This document shows positions 37,301 to 52,300 of a stretch of 64,000 bases of DNA, piece by piece. The position numbers and the translations under genes are program-made. The notes beneath the pieces are model-generated. The model searched no databases. It was not told the origin of the DNA and saw only the letters and a program-made list of their open reading frames with translations. Source of the stretch: Apodemus sylvaticus (Eukaryota > Chordata > Mammalia > Rodentia > Muridae); contig NC_067477.1 of NCBI RefSeq assembly GCF_947179515.1, positions 131,428,465-131,492,464 of the forward strand. Reading direction: 5' to 3'. Every line of letters starts with the position of its first letter. The first letter of the stretch is position 1.

Positions 37301-40300
37301 TTTCTAAAGGAAAAGAGATGCATTTATATAGAGACTTCAGATTAATTCTAGCTCTAAAATGTGTGTATGGTCATTAAAAAAACTTAAAGTCATAACAGGC
37401 ATGATGGTACATGGCTGTGATCCTAGCATTTGTGGGATGAAGGAGGATCAGGGCTTCAGCATCAGCCTTGGCTATATAATAGCAAGTTCAAAGCTACATG
37501 AGATGTGATCACCCTCATCTCTACTACCTCCACACACGAACGTCGTCATCATAAAGGATGGTGTATCTCTTGTTTGGGACTAGGCTTACAAGTCAACTTA
37601 ACCTATAACTGAAGAGTTCCCATCCCTGGTGGCTGTTACATCCAAAGTCCACTAGATCCTTTAAGCCACATAGCGCGTCATAGTGATGGTACATTCCTTC
37701 CAAATAGAAGCTTTGGGCTACTGTATACACGCCAGAGTGAGTTGTCATAAATACAGTGCGAAAGCACAAGTTTTGTAGAAAATTTCCTTGTCTAGAACTT
37801 TCAGTAAGACCTGAGATCCTGGCCACAGTTGCAACTTCTGTGAATACAATCATGCAGTGACAAGGGCGGGAGCTCCCAGTGTTGCAGCACATCTGTAGGA
37901 AAACCATATACTTTTAGCAACTTCATTGACTTCCTATTAAAAATCATTTGCCAGGCTGGGGAAGGGGCTCAGAAGGTGGTGCTTTTGATACGTAAGGTCA
38001 TGACTGGAGTTAGGCAGGCATGGCGACCAGCCTATAAGCCCAGCACTAGAAGTGGAACAAAACTGGCTAGCAAGAATAACAGAGCCCACAAGTCCCTGGG
38101 TCCAGTGAGAGAGATCCTGTCTCAGTGACACACAGTGCATCAGCATATGAATCCCACACTCAGGCAAATTGGAAAAATTAAAATTAAAAAATAAATACCA
38201 CTGAGGACCAGCCTCATCTGTTGTTTCTAGTTCTTGAGAATGGGAAGATTGGATCAGCAGGAAATCAGAGTCAGGTAAGGAAGCGGGTGGGAGCTGACAG
38301 GCGCTCATTGCTGTTCAGAAGCCGTGCTCAGAGACAGCTTTCAGCGTTCCCACCCCCTCTCGTTTCTTAGAAAGTTGCTAAATAGGTCAAGGTAATGTTA
38401 ATATTTTTAACTTGTCTTAAATTTGCAAAATCTTATTAAGCTCATCCAAATATCTATGTCTACAATGCTTTTCAACTCTTTCTCATATGCTATTTTAAAT
38501 CTTGCACCTTCCCAGGTCCTTCACGAGCCCGAATTCTGTCTCTAGAGCTTGTACCCTCATTTCCTCAGGCAGGCGATGCCAGGGGTTCAAGTCAGTGTGC
38601 TCCAGTCTCCCCAGAAAAGTAGTTCCCCAATCCGATGGCCCCCTCAAAGGGCCCAAACTCTTCTACCCACCCTCAGTCTTTTGCATCATACCTATACCTT
38701 GCAGTTTCCCCCGTAATATCTCTAGCTCCACTGTCTGTTATTGGAGCTCCCCCTTCTCGGGTCCTCTCCCCATTGCTCACTGATCCAGTAGACCCATTTC
38801 TTCCTCCATCTTGTCCCTTGTATTTTCCATGGACGTCCCTGTTCTTAGTAACTCAGGCCCAGTGTTCCTTTTCCTTGGGATTTTCAATTAAGTACTAAAG
38901 CTTCAAGTTTCTCAAAAACATTTCCTGCCTCAAATATTTCCTGGTACAACCTAATCATCATGAGTTGGCTAACATTTCCCAGGGAACAATTAGGGCCGTC
39001 GGCCTCCACCTCCAGAAGCCCTTGTCCTGATGTGCCTGAGTTGGGTGCTTGAATGGCCTGGTCCAGAGCACTTTGTTCCTAGTGACGTCAGAGCCATTTC
39101 CTCTCTAGTAATGCCCTCAGTCCCTTTCTCAGACATTTTTACCAAAGTTATATTTGAGGACAAATATGGTATAGAAGACAGAGGCAAAGCAGACAAGAAA
39201 GAGCAATGCCGTCTATATAGTAGAAAGCCCGAGATGCATTATTGAGGTTGACAGTGTTCCCATGGCCGAAACTTATGTCATGTAGCTGTGTTCACAACCA
39301 TGTCACACCTGACAAATTCTGCTACAAAAATAGAACAATTAATCTGCTGTGCATTTAAAGAAACAGAAAAGCACAATAGTTTTTGTCTTTCATTCTTTAG
39401 TAGCGGCTATCTATAACCAGTGTGGTTTCCACACATGAGAACATGACCTGGGCTTTGTTGCTCGCTAAGGTTGCTTCTGAAGAGAAAGAAGTTGTATATA
39501 GGGAAAAAAAGTTGTATCTAGCTTTCCTAGGAAATTAAAGTGGCTTGGAAGCAGTCTTAATATTAGGGGTTGCCAATTTTGAAATTAATAATTTGAAATG
39601 TTTAAGAATATAATAAAGTTTCTGCCAGGCAGTGGTGGCGCACGCCTTTAATCCCAGCACTTGGGAGGCAGAGGTAGGCAGATTTCAGAGTTCAAGGCCA
39701 GCCTGGTCTATGGAGTGAGTTCTAGGACAGCCAGGGCTACACAGAGAAACCCTGTCTTGAAAAAAAACAAACAAAAAAATGTATTTAAGAATATAATAAA
39801 GATTTCATAATTGTATTAAAAACTTGAACCTTTGGAGCTAGATAGGTGGCTCAGCATTAACACCGGCTGCTTTTCCAAAAATCCTAAATGTAATGCCCAG
39901 CAACCACATGGTGGCTCACAACTGTCTGTAATGTGATCTGATGTCCTCTTCTGGCGTGCAGGTATACATGCAGATCACTCATATACATAAAATAAATAAA
40001 TCTTAAAAACAAACTGCTTGAAGCCTGATGTTCACTGAGCTCTGTAGTGTTGGTTGGGGTGCCATCTTGTTCCCTCTGTGAAGAACAGTGGTTTGGTGGT
40101 GGCTGAGGATTGGTGACAAGACGCAGACAATTCTGCGCCCTGTGGGCACTGTCAGCTGCACCAGCCTGTGTTCAGTGAGCATGGGCCATGTGGCTTCAGT
40201 GTGCCAGCCTCTCACAGTTACCAACATTCATTCATGCCCACCTCCCCACTGCAGCTGTCCTTCCTTCCTTCCTTCCCTCAGAGGAAGGCTCCCACGGGGC

Positions 40301-43300
40301 TGCTGTCCTTTATTTCCCTGTGAGCTGTGCTGTGAGCACCCTGACCATGCTTGCGGTTACTGGTTAGGTGGTCCTTGTCGTGTGTGCGGGGTCAGCTCTA
40401 GTGTCTGCTTACCTTTCTGTCTGTAAACAATACGTAGCAGAGGTACAGGTGACAATCTTTGAATTCCTAAGTAGAAATGAAAACTAGACCCATGTCTGTC
40501 TAGCAGCATTTTTTGATAAATAAATTTAGCATTAAGTAGAAGCATTATCGTAAGGTTAATATTGATGTTTTTAAAATTAAAAATGTAGAAAAAGGCACCT
40601 ACTGTTTCCTGTAAGTGTAAATATCTGAAGGCGGTTTGTTTTCTTTTTCCTTTCTTTCCTGAACAGGTGGTTTGTTCTGGATGCAGAAACAAGAGATCTG
40701 GTGTCGATCCACACGGATGGGAACGAGCAGCTCTCTGTGATGCGCTACTCAGTAGGTGAGCAGGCTACCCCACTTCATGTGCACTGAAACATGTGTGCTC
40801 AAGAGTTGTCAAGGGTGGAGTGTCCCTGGGTGTCAGGGTAAGTTCCACTGCAGCAGCTACGAAATCTGCAAAATCAAGCTGCAGCGAGTGACTGTGACAG
40901 CTGCAGCTGCCGTTCAGAACAGTAGAAAGCAGTCAGATCACACTGCATACAGGAGGATTCGTACCTGTTAAACTACGTGTTCCATCTAACGAGCAAACTT
41001 CTCTTTATATTTAAGGATACAAGCAGTGGAGAACGTTCTGTGGTAGAACACTTGCCTACCACATTCTCCTTCAGTTCAGTCTTTGACTTCCCCAAACAGT
41101 GTGAAAGAAACAGCCGGAGTACATATTAGCATCCAAACTCACAATCCTAGTTTATACTCTAGTTAGCATTGTTTTGAGTTACATAATCATAATTGTTAGT
41201 TATTAAATAAAATACTTAGTAATTCATTGTAACAATTTTATATAACTTCATTCAACATTGAGTAATTATTTGTATACTTTATCCAAAGTGTTAAATTTCC
41301 ATAATACCTCAGCTACCTTTGTTTTTGTGAAGTATATGGTTTGATGTATATCATTCTTTTCTAGTATTAGTTTGGCTTTTTTGAGGCATAGTCTTTCCCA
41401 GACTGGCCTGAAATTTATAATTCTTCTTCCTCACCCTTGGAAGAACTGGAATTATAGGCATGCAGGAGCACCTGGACTTCGTTGTAGTTGAGCATTTGCT
41501 GTGGGTTGGTTTTGTCTGTGTAATGCTACTGGTTGAAACCAGACGTCTGTGCACATAGCAGGCAAACACATAATCACTGAGCTCTGTAAGTGTGCTTAAA
41601 TGCTTTTGAATTAAGACTAAAAGTAAAAACATGATTGTTTCTTCATTATTTAAAAAGAAAGAAGCACAGAATATTGTTTTGAATGAGGGGGGAAAATGTA
41701 TGTATACCAAGATACAAAAGTTTGAGTCCATTTAATTTGTGTTTTTTAAACATGTATTGTGTGAGCACATGTGTCAGAGGACACATAGTTAGGGGGTTCT
41801 GTCCTCCTCCCACATGGTCCCTAGGATAGAGTGCCAGCCAGCAGATTCCACAGCCTGTACCTTTCCCTTCTTGCCTGCCCTGAGTCATTTTGAAACAGCA
41901 ATATTTTCTGTTTCATTTGATTTAATTTGTTTTTAATTCTGGCATAACAACCCCTACAAAATAATAGCATTTAAAAATCAAAAGACTGGAGGACTTTAAC
42001 CATTTGTTACGTGCTTAGCATAGTTGCAGGTACAATCAACAAGGGAGCCTACTCTGTAATTGTGAGATCAGATGTGCTTGCCCAAGTATGGAGTGGTACC
42101 TGCTTACTGTACTACATAAACATTGTGCACTTCCAATACACAAAGGGAAATTTCTCTAAAATCAGCTTTTAGCTGAAAACAAGGGGTTAAGACTAGACAT
42201 ATCTCCAAGAAGGAGGGCTACATTGGACTAGGTTACCATTTGATTTTAGGAGATGCTAAGTGATCAGGTTTGTTCATAAAATGCCAAATAGTTATATTGA
42301 TGTGATTTAATAAATTTAATATAGAACCAATAAGGTAGTAGTAGTACATATATTTCAACTAGCACTTTTTCCTGTTTAATTCTAGATGGTACTCTTTTGG
42401 CTGTGGGATCTCATGACAACTTTATTTACCTCTACGCCGTCTCAGAAAATGGAAGAAAATACAGCAGATATGGAAAGTGCACTGTAAGTAGCAAAGAAGA
42501 ATGACCTAAGTGACTCAGTGATTGAGAGACTACATTCTGTTATGAGGAGAATTAAATGTTTACATTGACATAGCTGTTGCTCTCCTACTAGCTGCTTTAA
42601 ACTCTATTTCTGTGAAAACTGAGAATGTACTGGGACACGTGAGTCCCTTGCCTCAGTCCCTGGTACATCTTAAGCCAGGTATACACACAGGTGGCATACA
42701 CCTGTGATCCCATGTCTTGGCATATGGGAGCAGAAGAATTGGTATTCAAGGTCATCCCCAGCTATGTAATAAGTTTGAGACCACCGTGAGCTACCTGAGA
42801 CCCTGTCTCAGTGAAGAGGAGTGGGAGACCTGGAGAGATAGCTCAGCGGTAACGAGTGCTGCTCCTTCAGGGCCCTGATTGTCATTGCCAGTCTGACATT
42901 GAGCTGTTTTCAACCACTTGTAACTCCAGGTCCAGGGAATCTATTGCTTCTGACCTCTCTGGGCACACACACACACATAAGTAAATCAATCTTTTTTAAA
43001 AATAAACTTGTGATTACCTAACTGGAAAACACAGTTACCTTACATTTGAGTTCAGCATTTGTCTCCCTCTAGTATTAAGAGTTTCTTTAACATTCGACAT
43101 AGGTTTCTCTGTGTAGCCCTTGGCTGTCCTTGAGCTTACTATGTAGACCAGTCTGCATTTAAGACAGCAGAAATGTATTTCCATATTCTGAAGGTAATAG
43201 GTCATCTTTATAAGATGAATATATTAAATTCTATAATCTGCATGCTTACTGTGAGATAGGAACTCTGCTTAAACTAAAGAAATAGCCTAGGTACCAAGAC

Positions 43301-46300
43301 TATCTAGAAGACGTGTTCCTTTGTCCTCAAGAGGTACAGTTGCCAGACATGGTAGCACAGATCTGTAATCCTAGCACTCAAGACGGAGGTACAAGGATCA
43401 TTCCAAGTTCCAGGCCAGCTGGGGCACTCAACAGACAAGAGCCAAGAAGAAAAAGAAAACAAAACAAGCACACCACCAGCAAGAAGTGTAGCTGAAAGAG
43501 CAGCTGCAGCTCAGGGGGAGGGTACTTGCAAGCGTATCCGATGCCCTAGGTTCACTCCCACATGGGATATGAAGAGTAGGTAATAGAGCCTTGTGGTGCC
43601 AGACAGACTGCATCAGACTCCTCACCTGAGCTTTACTTATTCACTTGTCCGTGAGTGTGGCCTTGAACAGGTTACTCTAACCTTCTGTTTCAGTCTTCTC
43701 ACCTGTAAAGTAAGGGTAATAGCAGTTTCTACTTCACAGGGTTAAAAGAAGCTAATGCAGGGCTGAGGACATGGCTCAGTAAGTAAGAGTGTTTATGTGC
43801 GAGCATGAAGACTGAGTTTGAATTACCAGCATCCCATAAACAGCTGGGCATGGACATGCATGCCTGTAACCCAGCGCTGTGGAGTAGACTGGAAGATCAC
43901 TGGGATTCACTGGCTTACAGCCTAGCTCCAGCTTATAGGACAGACCCTTTTCAAGGGACAAGGCAGACACTAGCTGTCCTCCTCTGGCCGACATATACAT
44001 ATTTCACACCTGAGAGGAAGGAAAGCAGGCAGGCAAGCGAATGTGCGAAAAGAACTGAGGCTGGTGTTTGGCATATAAATACTCAGTAAATGTGCAAAAT
44101 GAAGTAACTTAGCACATGTGTTAGGAAATTAGAATTAGCAAATGATGTGATGAATTGGCATGGTGACACAAATCCTTTGATAGTCTTGATAAAACAATTC
44201 ACTCAGGTGCATAAATAAAAGAATTAGTTATTCTAAATACACGTACTGTGGGGCTGAAAATTATTTTACTTACTTTACACAGATTGGATATTCTTTACTC
44301 AAAATGCTCAGGACTAAAAGTGTTTCAGATTTCAGGTTTCTAGCTTTTTGAATATTTGTATATTCATTATAAGAGATCTTGGGGCCAAGATGGAAGTAAA
44401 AACACTGATTCATTTGTTTCTTATACTTACAGCACAGAGGTAATTTTGTACAGTGTGTTCAGTACACTTGGGTCTGGACCCACCACAAGCTTAAAAAGTT
44501 CTAGATTTTATAGCATTTTGGATATTCACATTAGGAGTTTTCATTTTGGCTAAGCCTGGCAGCACAGACCTGTGCTTTTAGCATTCTGGGGGCAGAGGCA
44601 AGAACGTTGGTCACAAGTTTGAGACCAGGCAGGTCTACGTAATGAGATTGTATCAGAAAAGAAAGCAAGAATGTTGAACTTCTATAAGCAAAGACTTAGC
44701 GTTTGAGAAGACAGATTTGTTTATTGCTGCTCTTTATATTTTGTACCGTACTCTAAAGCCCATTTATAAATTAGTCTACAAGAAATCTGAGTTACTTGCA
44801 GAACTTAAAAAAAATATTTTGTTTCTTTTGAAAACAAATTACAAATTTGTTTACTTTTAATTAGTTTATCAATGTAATGCCTGTAGTATATAAAAAAAGA
44901 TTTAAAAAAGATATTTCAACTCAACTGGAAAAATGCTTGCCTTGCCAGCTTGAGGACCTTTGTTTAAAAATAAGAAGCTGGGCTTGGTGGGGTTGGACTG
45001 TAATGCCTGCACTGGGGATGCAGAGACTGGCAGATTACTGGGATGCACTGCCGATGGACTGCTGCTTTTGATGAGTTCCAGACTAGTGAAGAAATGTGAG
45101 GTTGTCATCTGGGTCTGTGTACACGTACACTCATGGAACATATGCACGCACACATACAAATAAAAAAAGAAAAACAATGTTTCACCATTTTTTTTAATTG
45201 ACCGTAGTAGGCTGTAAGTTGTTTGCTTATTACGTAGAGGATTTGTGTGTGAGAGTGCATATGCGTAGTGCACATTGGAGGTGAGAGGACAGCTGCTGGC
45301 CTCCAGTGCTGGAGCGCAGGTTCACAGCCAGCAGCTTCACAACCACTGAGCATCCTCGCTGCCTCACTTTAAATAAACAGGCTCGAGCTGGGGCATGGGA
45401 AATATGGTTTAACCTTACAGAACCTAGATTTTGTTTGTTTGTGTTGTATATTTTGTTTTGTTTTGTTTTGTTTTGAGACAGGATCTTATTATGTGCCCAG
45501 GCTGGCCTCAGCCTCTGGCATGCTAGGATTGTGGATGTGCATCACCTTACAGGGATGGAATGGGAATCTGGCTTTATAGTTGACTGCGGTGTGGGGTACT
45601 TACTTATTAACTCAGTCCTCCTTTTGCAGTTGTCTTGAGATCATGGCAGATCTAGAACTTAAATTTTCCTTCATTTGTCATCACGGACAGACTGTGCAAT
45701 CCTTACAATCCTCAGATTGTCACTGTGTGTTTTATTATACCATGTGTTGTATTACCATGCATCTTACCCAGCAGGGAAACAGTGGCCCTTTAACAGCTGA
45801 TGAACAGAAAGACCTTGAAAATGTTGGGAAATGACAGTTGATTAATCGCATGATGTCTCAGGACCTGTGTGCCCGCACAGTGCCTTTAGGGCTGTGACAG
45901 AGGGCGTTGCTCTGGCTCAGCTGTCTGCAGGCTGCGCTTGCTTCTGTCCCTGAGCTTTCCAGCTCTACCACCCGCTCAGAGGCTACTGTGGCTTTTGTCT
46001 GTTGTCTGCTATTAATGAGGACAAACTGGACAAGGCTGGCTCTGGCACCTACTAACTTGTGACTTCAGGCAAATTGGTTAACTTCTCTGAATCTTATTTT
46101 CATCAAATTGGATTTTAGTAGTTCCTACTTCATAGAACTGCTAGAACTGAGGTCTTTCTTAAAATGGTACAAGTAGAGCTCATAATTCAAATGCAGGTGC
46201 TGGCCCCTACTTCCTGTCATTTTCCTGTTTGTATGCCAAGGGTTTAGTAAAATAAAAAAATAAATAAAAAACACCACTCCATAGTATGGTTAAGGGAAAG

Positions 46301-49300
46301 GTTTTTATTGTGAGGGGAGCAGACTGAATATGGCCAGAGCTAGGGAAGCAAGAGAGCAAGAGAGGGACTCGTGGGTGAACAGCCAGGGGGTATAGAGCAG
46401 GAACTGAGGGAGTCTGGAGGCCAGGCTGGGCCAGGCCAGGTAAGGGAAGTGACACCTTCTGGCAGACAAGAGCCACAGCTGTTAGAGATCTTTCTGTAGC
46501 CACCTTGAGCTCTGGGTATATGAACTGGTTGTTGTACTGCCTGAGCCTAACATTGATACTGGTCAACTTTTAAGTGAACAGTGTAGCAGAAGAAAGATAC
46601 AGACTAGAGCTTGAGGAAATGCCCTGTAGTAAGAGTAGAACCATTCTGAGCAGTTGCCATCTTCTCTCTGTGGTGTTACTGTGTGTGCAAATGTTATTTC
46701 AGAAGATGGGGCAACACAAGGATGCAGATCTGGGCTCTCTAGTACAAGCAGCAGGCTGCTTTAAGAGTCCCTCCACATTGTCCTTCCAGAAACAAAACAT
46801 GAGTGATAGATAGTTACACTGGGCACCATTCAACAAGACACCTACCTTTTCTCTTTCCACAAACAATACTTTACAATTATTTTTAATTGTTTATTTTGTG
46901 GACCATTAAATGTTTTTCTTGAATTTTGTGTCCTGAGTCATCTACACTTCCTAGAAATCTCAAGGAAAATAAACCATAAAACCAGCTCAGATTTCAATAG
47001 AGTTATAATACTTTGGTATTACTATAGTAGATTATACAAAGTACTCTACTAGCTTTAAAATTGTGATATTGCCAGACGTGGTGGTACATGCCTTTAGTTC
47101 AAGCACTTGGAAGGCAGGGATAGGCAGATCTCTGAGTTTGAGGCAAACCTGGTCTATAGAATGAGCTACACAGAGAAACCCTATCTTGAAAAATCAAACA
47201 AAATTAGTGATATAGACTGTTGCTGTAACCAATCTGTCCTGCTCAAATCACCCGCAGGACGGGTGTGAGACACACACACTCACACGCTTTTATATATATT
47301 ACTATGCCTTAAAGAGCTCAATGGGCTGGGCCACTCCCAAACTTCCACGTGGTTAGCATCTCCCCTCCAATACTCCTGAGTTATTATTTACTAAAGTCTA
47401 CATTCCATCTTTGCTGTCCTAGACCAATGGGGGGAGGGGCTGCTCTTCCCCGGCTCGTGCATGGTTGCTGTGCTCTCTCTTCCGCACCCCTCAGGCCTGG
47501 TCTTTCTCCTTTCCCAACATAGTGGTTCACAGTCCTCCTTCCTCTGTTCCTTAAGCATGCTATGCAGTGGTTTCTTTACTAAACCCCTTGCATACAATCA
47601 GGAAAATGACTGGAAGTCTTAAAGTCCTATAAATCCTGAAGTCCCACCTGTCTCCGTGCCCTGGCATTCATTGGCTGCTGGCGATTTTATTTACCAATTT
47701 AAAAACAACTGGGGCAGGGATCTTCAACATCTTACATGCAGATTCTTGTGCAATTTTGGGAACCCAGTTAACATAATACAAGTATTAGACCAAATCCACT
47801 GTCCCTCCTTTTCATCTATTAAAAGGCCTTTCTCTTGAACATAGTAATAACAGTTATGTATACTATAAGGTATAATATACACTAATAATGTCCAAGCAAT
47901 CAATTTTGGCAATTTTAGGTACATTCATCACTCTAATATCTATCCTAACTTAAAGAGTTTACAATTTTATATCTGAATTGTTTTGATTTTAACTTATATT
48001 ACCATCTGAAAACCATCCTTTCAAATCTAGATCATCTCCCTTAGTGCTAAACAACTTAAGTTTGATTATGAGACTATAACTAGTCTTTAACCCTGTCTGA
48101 GATATCCAAGATTGAATATATAAGTATTACCTGAATATATAGGAAAGACACAAACATAGCTTCCAAAACTTAAACTATTTGTAGAGACAGCTGACTTCCT
48201 GGACAGTCCCTTTTTCTCAAAATGTTGGAGCATCTGTCTTCAGCCTTCTGGCCCAGAACCATCTGTTGCAGTAGTCAATTAATCCTGCTCAAATTGTCCT
48301 GCCCCAATGTTCTGAGTTCTTGAATGTAAGCCAGGCTCGAGGACACACACACACACACACTTCTATTTTACTATACCTTAAACATCTCAGTGGCTGAGTT
48401 CGAGGATAGCCAGGGCTATACAGAGAAACCCTGTCTCAAGAAACCAAAAAAAAAAAAAAAAACAGCTCAATGGCTGGACCACTCCCAAACCTCCATGTAG
48501 CTGACACCTATACTCACGGGTTATTACTTACTAAAATATGTATTCCATCTTGTTGTCCCAGACCCAGTTGGGGGCCACTGAGGGGCTCTTACATATTGAC
48601 TTCTCTGTCATGTACTTCCAAGGCCTGGTCTTTCTCATTTCCTGGAGTGGCTGTTCTCAATCCCCCAGCCTCTCTCTATCTCCCCTGCCTGACAATCCTA
48701 AAGTCCCCCCCTCTGTCTCCCTGCCCAACCATTGGCCACCAGCAACTTTATTTACCAATTAAAATCACCTGGGGGCCAGGCAGTGGTGGTTCACACCTTT
48801 AATACCAGCACTTGGGAGGCAGAGGCAGGATTTCTGAGTTCCGAGGCCAGCCTGGTCTACTGACTGAGTTCCAGGACAGCCAGGGCTACACAGAGAAACT
48901 CTGTCTTGAAAAACCAAAAAGAAAAAGAAAAAAGAAAAAACCAAAACAAAGCCACCTGGGGACAGGAACCCTCAGCATCTTAAATGTGGATTCTCCAATT
49001 TTGGGGACCCAATTAGCATAATAACAAACATTAGACCAAAACCACAACAATAGACTCATCTAAAGGAGATCATCAGGGACTGGAAATAAGAGCTTAGTGG
49101 CAGAGTGTTTGCCTTAGTGGCAGAGTGGAGCAGGCCCTGTGTTTGACCCGGCATCTCACTCACACAAAAATAGTCTCCTTTCCTTCCACTGCATCTCAGT
49201 GCCCAGCGTCATTTTATGTGGCCCAAGAAACTCCAGCCATTACCTCATTTCTAAGCAGAAAGGGGAAAAGAAGAAACAAAGAGACCCCTCTCACTGACTC

Positions 49301-52300
49301 ACTGAGTCAGTTCTCCTGTCCCCCAGAGCCAAGTAGTAATTGGGGGGGTTGGGGGGTGGAGTTTTATCTGGGTTCCTGACCAAGTGCTATGGAATAGGAC
49401 TCTGCCAGTGTACTTCAGTCGACTAGATTTGATTAAACTAGAAAAGCAACTGTTATCTGTTTGTTTGGGAGCTTTGATTTTTCAAGATGGGGTTTTTCTG
49501 TACAGTCCTATCTGTCCTAGAACTCTACTGTGTAGACATGCTGATCTCAAACTCAGATCTGCCTGCCTCTGCCTCCCAAGTGCTGAAATTAAAGGTGTGC
49601 ACCACCACCACCACCTGCCTCTTTTGGGGGATGAGGCGAGAACTGTTTTTTAAATAGAGTTGGAGGGGATAGTAACAAAATTATCAATGAGGCATTGTCT
49701 TAGTCAGGGTTTCTATTCCTGCACAAACATCATGACCAAGAAGCAAGTTGGGGAGGAAAGGGTTTATTGAGCTTACACTGCCACATTGCACTAAATTCAC
49801 TAAAGGAAGTCAGGACTGGAACTCAAGCAGGTCAGGAAGCAGGAGCTGATGCAGAGGCCATGAAGAGATGTTTCTTACTGGCTTGCTTCCCCTGGCTTGC
49901 TCAGCCTGCTCTCTTATAAAACCCAAGAACACCAGCCCAAAGGTGGAACCACCCACAAGGGGCCCTCACCACTTGATCACTAATTGAGAAAATGCCCCAC
50001 AGCTAGATCTCATGGAGGCACTTCCCCAACTGAAGCTCCTTTCTCTGTAATAACTCCAGCCTGTGTCAAGTTGACACACAAAACTAGCCAGTACAGGCAT
50101 GGTGGCACATGCCTGTCATCCCAGCTACTTTAGAGGCTGATGCAGGAGGATGCTTAATTGAAGCCCAACCTTAGTACCGTAGTAAGAATATTCGTCAAGA
50201 AGTGAAAAGTTTGGGAGACCCTATCTTTAATTCCTACTACTGGAACAAAACCTTGTGTTGAGAATAAACAGAACAAGCCCAAGAAGCCAAGTGAAATCCC
50301 AGGAGACAGGCTGAGCCTGGGTGGATATGGTCTGTGTCTATACAGCAGCAGACAGGGCAGAGCCTGGTCCTTACAAACTCTTCTCTAGATGTGATGTGGC
50401 TATAAACATTCATCATCATGTTTATGGGCTTAAGAAAAGATCTGATGTTCATCTGAAACTGCCCATGTGCTACAGAATTATCACAGTTGTTTGGGAATAG
50501 ACAAACTAGAGTCTAAAAACACAACTACATCTTACTAAGTGCACTAAGGAGTAAGAGGGACTTCTCAAATACTAAAAAATGGATCAACAGTTCTTACCCT
50601 TATGATAATCCAATATGGTACTTATTGGCCACAACTTTCTGCTCATAATGTTAAATGCAGATCAATGTTCTGGGAATACTAGCTACCAATTGGCTACTTA
50701 GAAACTACAGGCGACCATGGACCACCAAAATACAGAACATTTTCATTAATATAGAAAGTTCTATAGGATGACTCAACTAGAGATGGCTACTCAGTTGGGA
50801 GTCAGTATTCCATGCAATGCCACACCTGAGTGTTCATGGCTGTTCTCTGGGTGCTATCTTCTTCATATTTACTTGTGATTAAAATGTGGTTGTACCATCT
50901 GGTTACCAAATAGCAGTAATAGCAGTGTTAGCTTTGAATACTGTTTTAAAATTTTCAAGGTGCTAAAGCACCTCTGGGCCATTATGCTTGTCCTTTGAGG
51001 AGAAGTATGGCACTATTTCCTATTCTGCATGTACTCAGGTTGAATATCTTACATGAAGGGCTTTGTCTCAGAAGGGTTTTAGATTTAGGGATATCTGCAT
51101 AAATATTACCCAGTTGACCATCAAATCCAAAATATAAAATGCTCTAAAATCCAAGGACTTTAAATCTTGTCAGCATTCAGGTTCCAGGCTTAGAATGTGG
51201 ATGCTTAGCCCATTCTGTCCCTGAGCCTGTAAGTCAGGAGAGGACACTATGATTGCATCTGGGTGTGTGAGACATTACAGACCGTCCCTTCCCAATAATT
51301 GCATTGTATCTCTGTGCTTATTGTTGACATTGCTATCAGGGAAATAATCATTCTGTTTTCCAAGACTCAAACCTTACCCCCAAATAAGTCTTTGAAAGCA
51401 ATATGCATTGACTGGCCTGCACGAACTGTGTCCACTATCACAGGAATTAAATGTTATGTAGACATTTGGTGCTTTTCATTCTCTTCTAAGTAGGGCATCA
51501 GAGACTTTTCACTAAGGTGCAGATAACATACAGAGACCATCTATGTCAGGACAAATACTTAGAGGAGTGTGCATTGCCATGATTAATCTGCTTAAACCCT
51601 AGACAGCAGAGCTAGACCTGAGACTTGTGTATAAATGATATGTGAGCGCGCCCTCATGCTCACTCAGGACAGCATTCTGGCTTTAACACTGCTCTTGTTG
51701 CTAATGTCCTCCACTGCAGGGGATTTGTTCCCCAGCCTGTTTGCCAGCATACCTACAGGCTGTTATCCAGAAAGCTTCATAATTGCCAAATTTCCACAAT
51801 CCAATTCATATAGACATAAGCATATGTATATGCAATGCTCTGAAAGCTGTGGGTCCAGGAGTTTAGGACACATTTAACAGCCTTCGGGAGGAGAGTAGAA
51901 TAGTTTAGAAGCTTATGGATAATTAAAACCTGTCTGAGACACATTGAACTCATTAACTTAAAACACTGTACTCAGGAAGCTTTTAATTCCAAAAGTACAA
52001 AATTTGGCTAGATGAAACAAGTGCGCTCGTGTCTGTCAGCTTTGACAAACCAGAAGATCTCTGTGACTTACCTGATTATCAGGATTCATCAAATGCTTAC
52101 GTGTAAAGCTAACAGTTAAGTATTTAGTAGTTTTTGTTGTTTTAATTTCCAGTGTTACTAAAAGCCAAGCAGCAAAATATTAACATTTTCCTATTTAAGG
52201 AAAGTTTTGAAGAGTCAATTGATTAGCTTGGGTCCAGCTGTTCTGGAGGAATGCAATGTTGGGTCACTGGCCCCTACCCAGAACATTCTCTGGAGACCGG

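Larger units (their letters stand above)
36258..40666 (+). other. Eml4: Eml4 intron 17
   Basis: 4,409 nt with SINEs at 36480-36622, 37388-37520, 37950-38190, 39619-39783 and 39834-40013. 38200-39600 has no recognisable feature. It ends in a long polypyrimidine tract 'tttctttttcctttctttcc'. Confidence 0.85.
40756..42385 (+). other. Eml4: Eml4 intron 18
   Basis: 1,630 nt with an old B1-like piece (41370-41478) and a B3-like piece (41738-41884). Confidence 0.82.
48268..49055. mobile_element. LTR-like repeat, copy 2, carrying two B1 insertions
   Basis: The same block order as copy 1, lengthened by a truncated B1 at 48398-48462 and a fuller B1 at 48775-48952. The stretch between the copies (47801-48267) is AT-rich and shows no coding signal. 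Confidence 0.55.

Noticed and set aside
37593..37907. Minus-strand open frame of 104 codons with protein-like composition
   Set aside because: No recognisable family, no splice or promoter context, and it lies in intron 17 without supporting signals. Kept out of the gene list.
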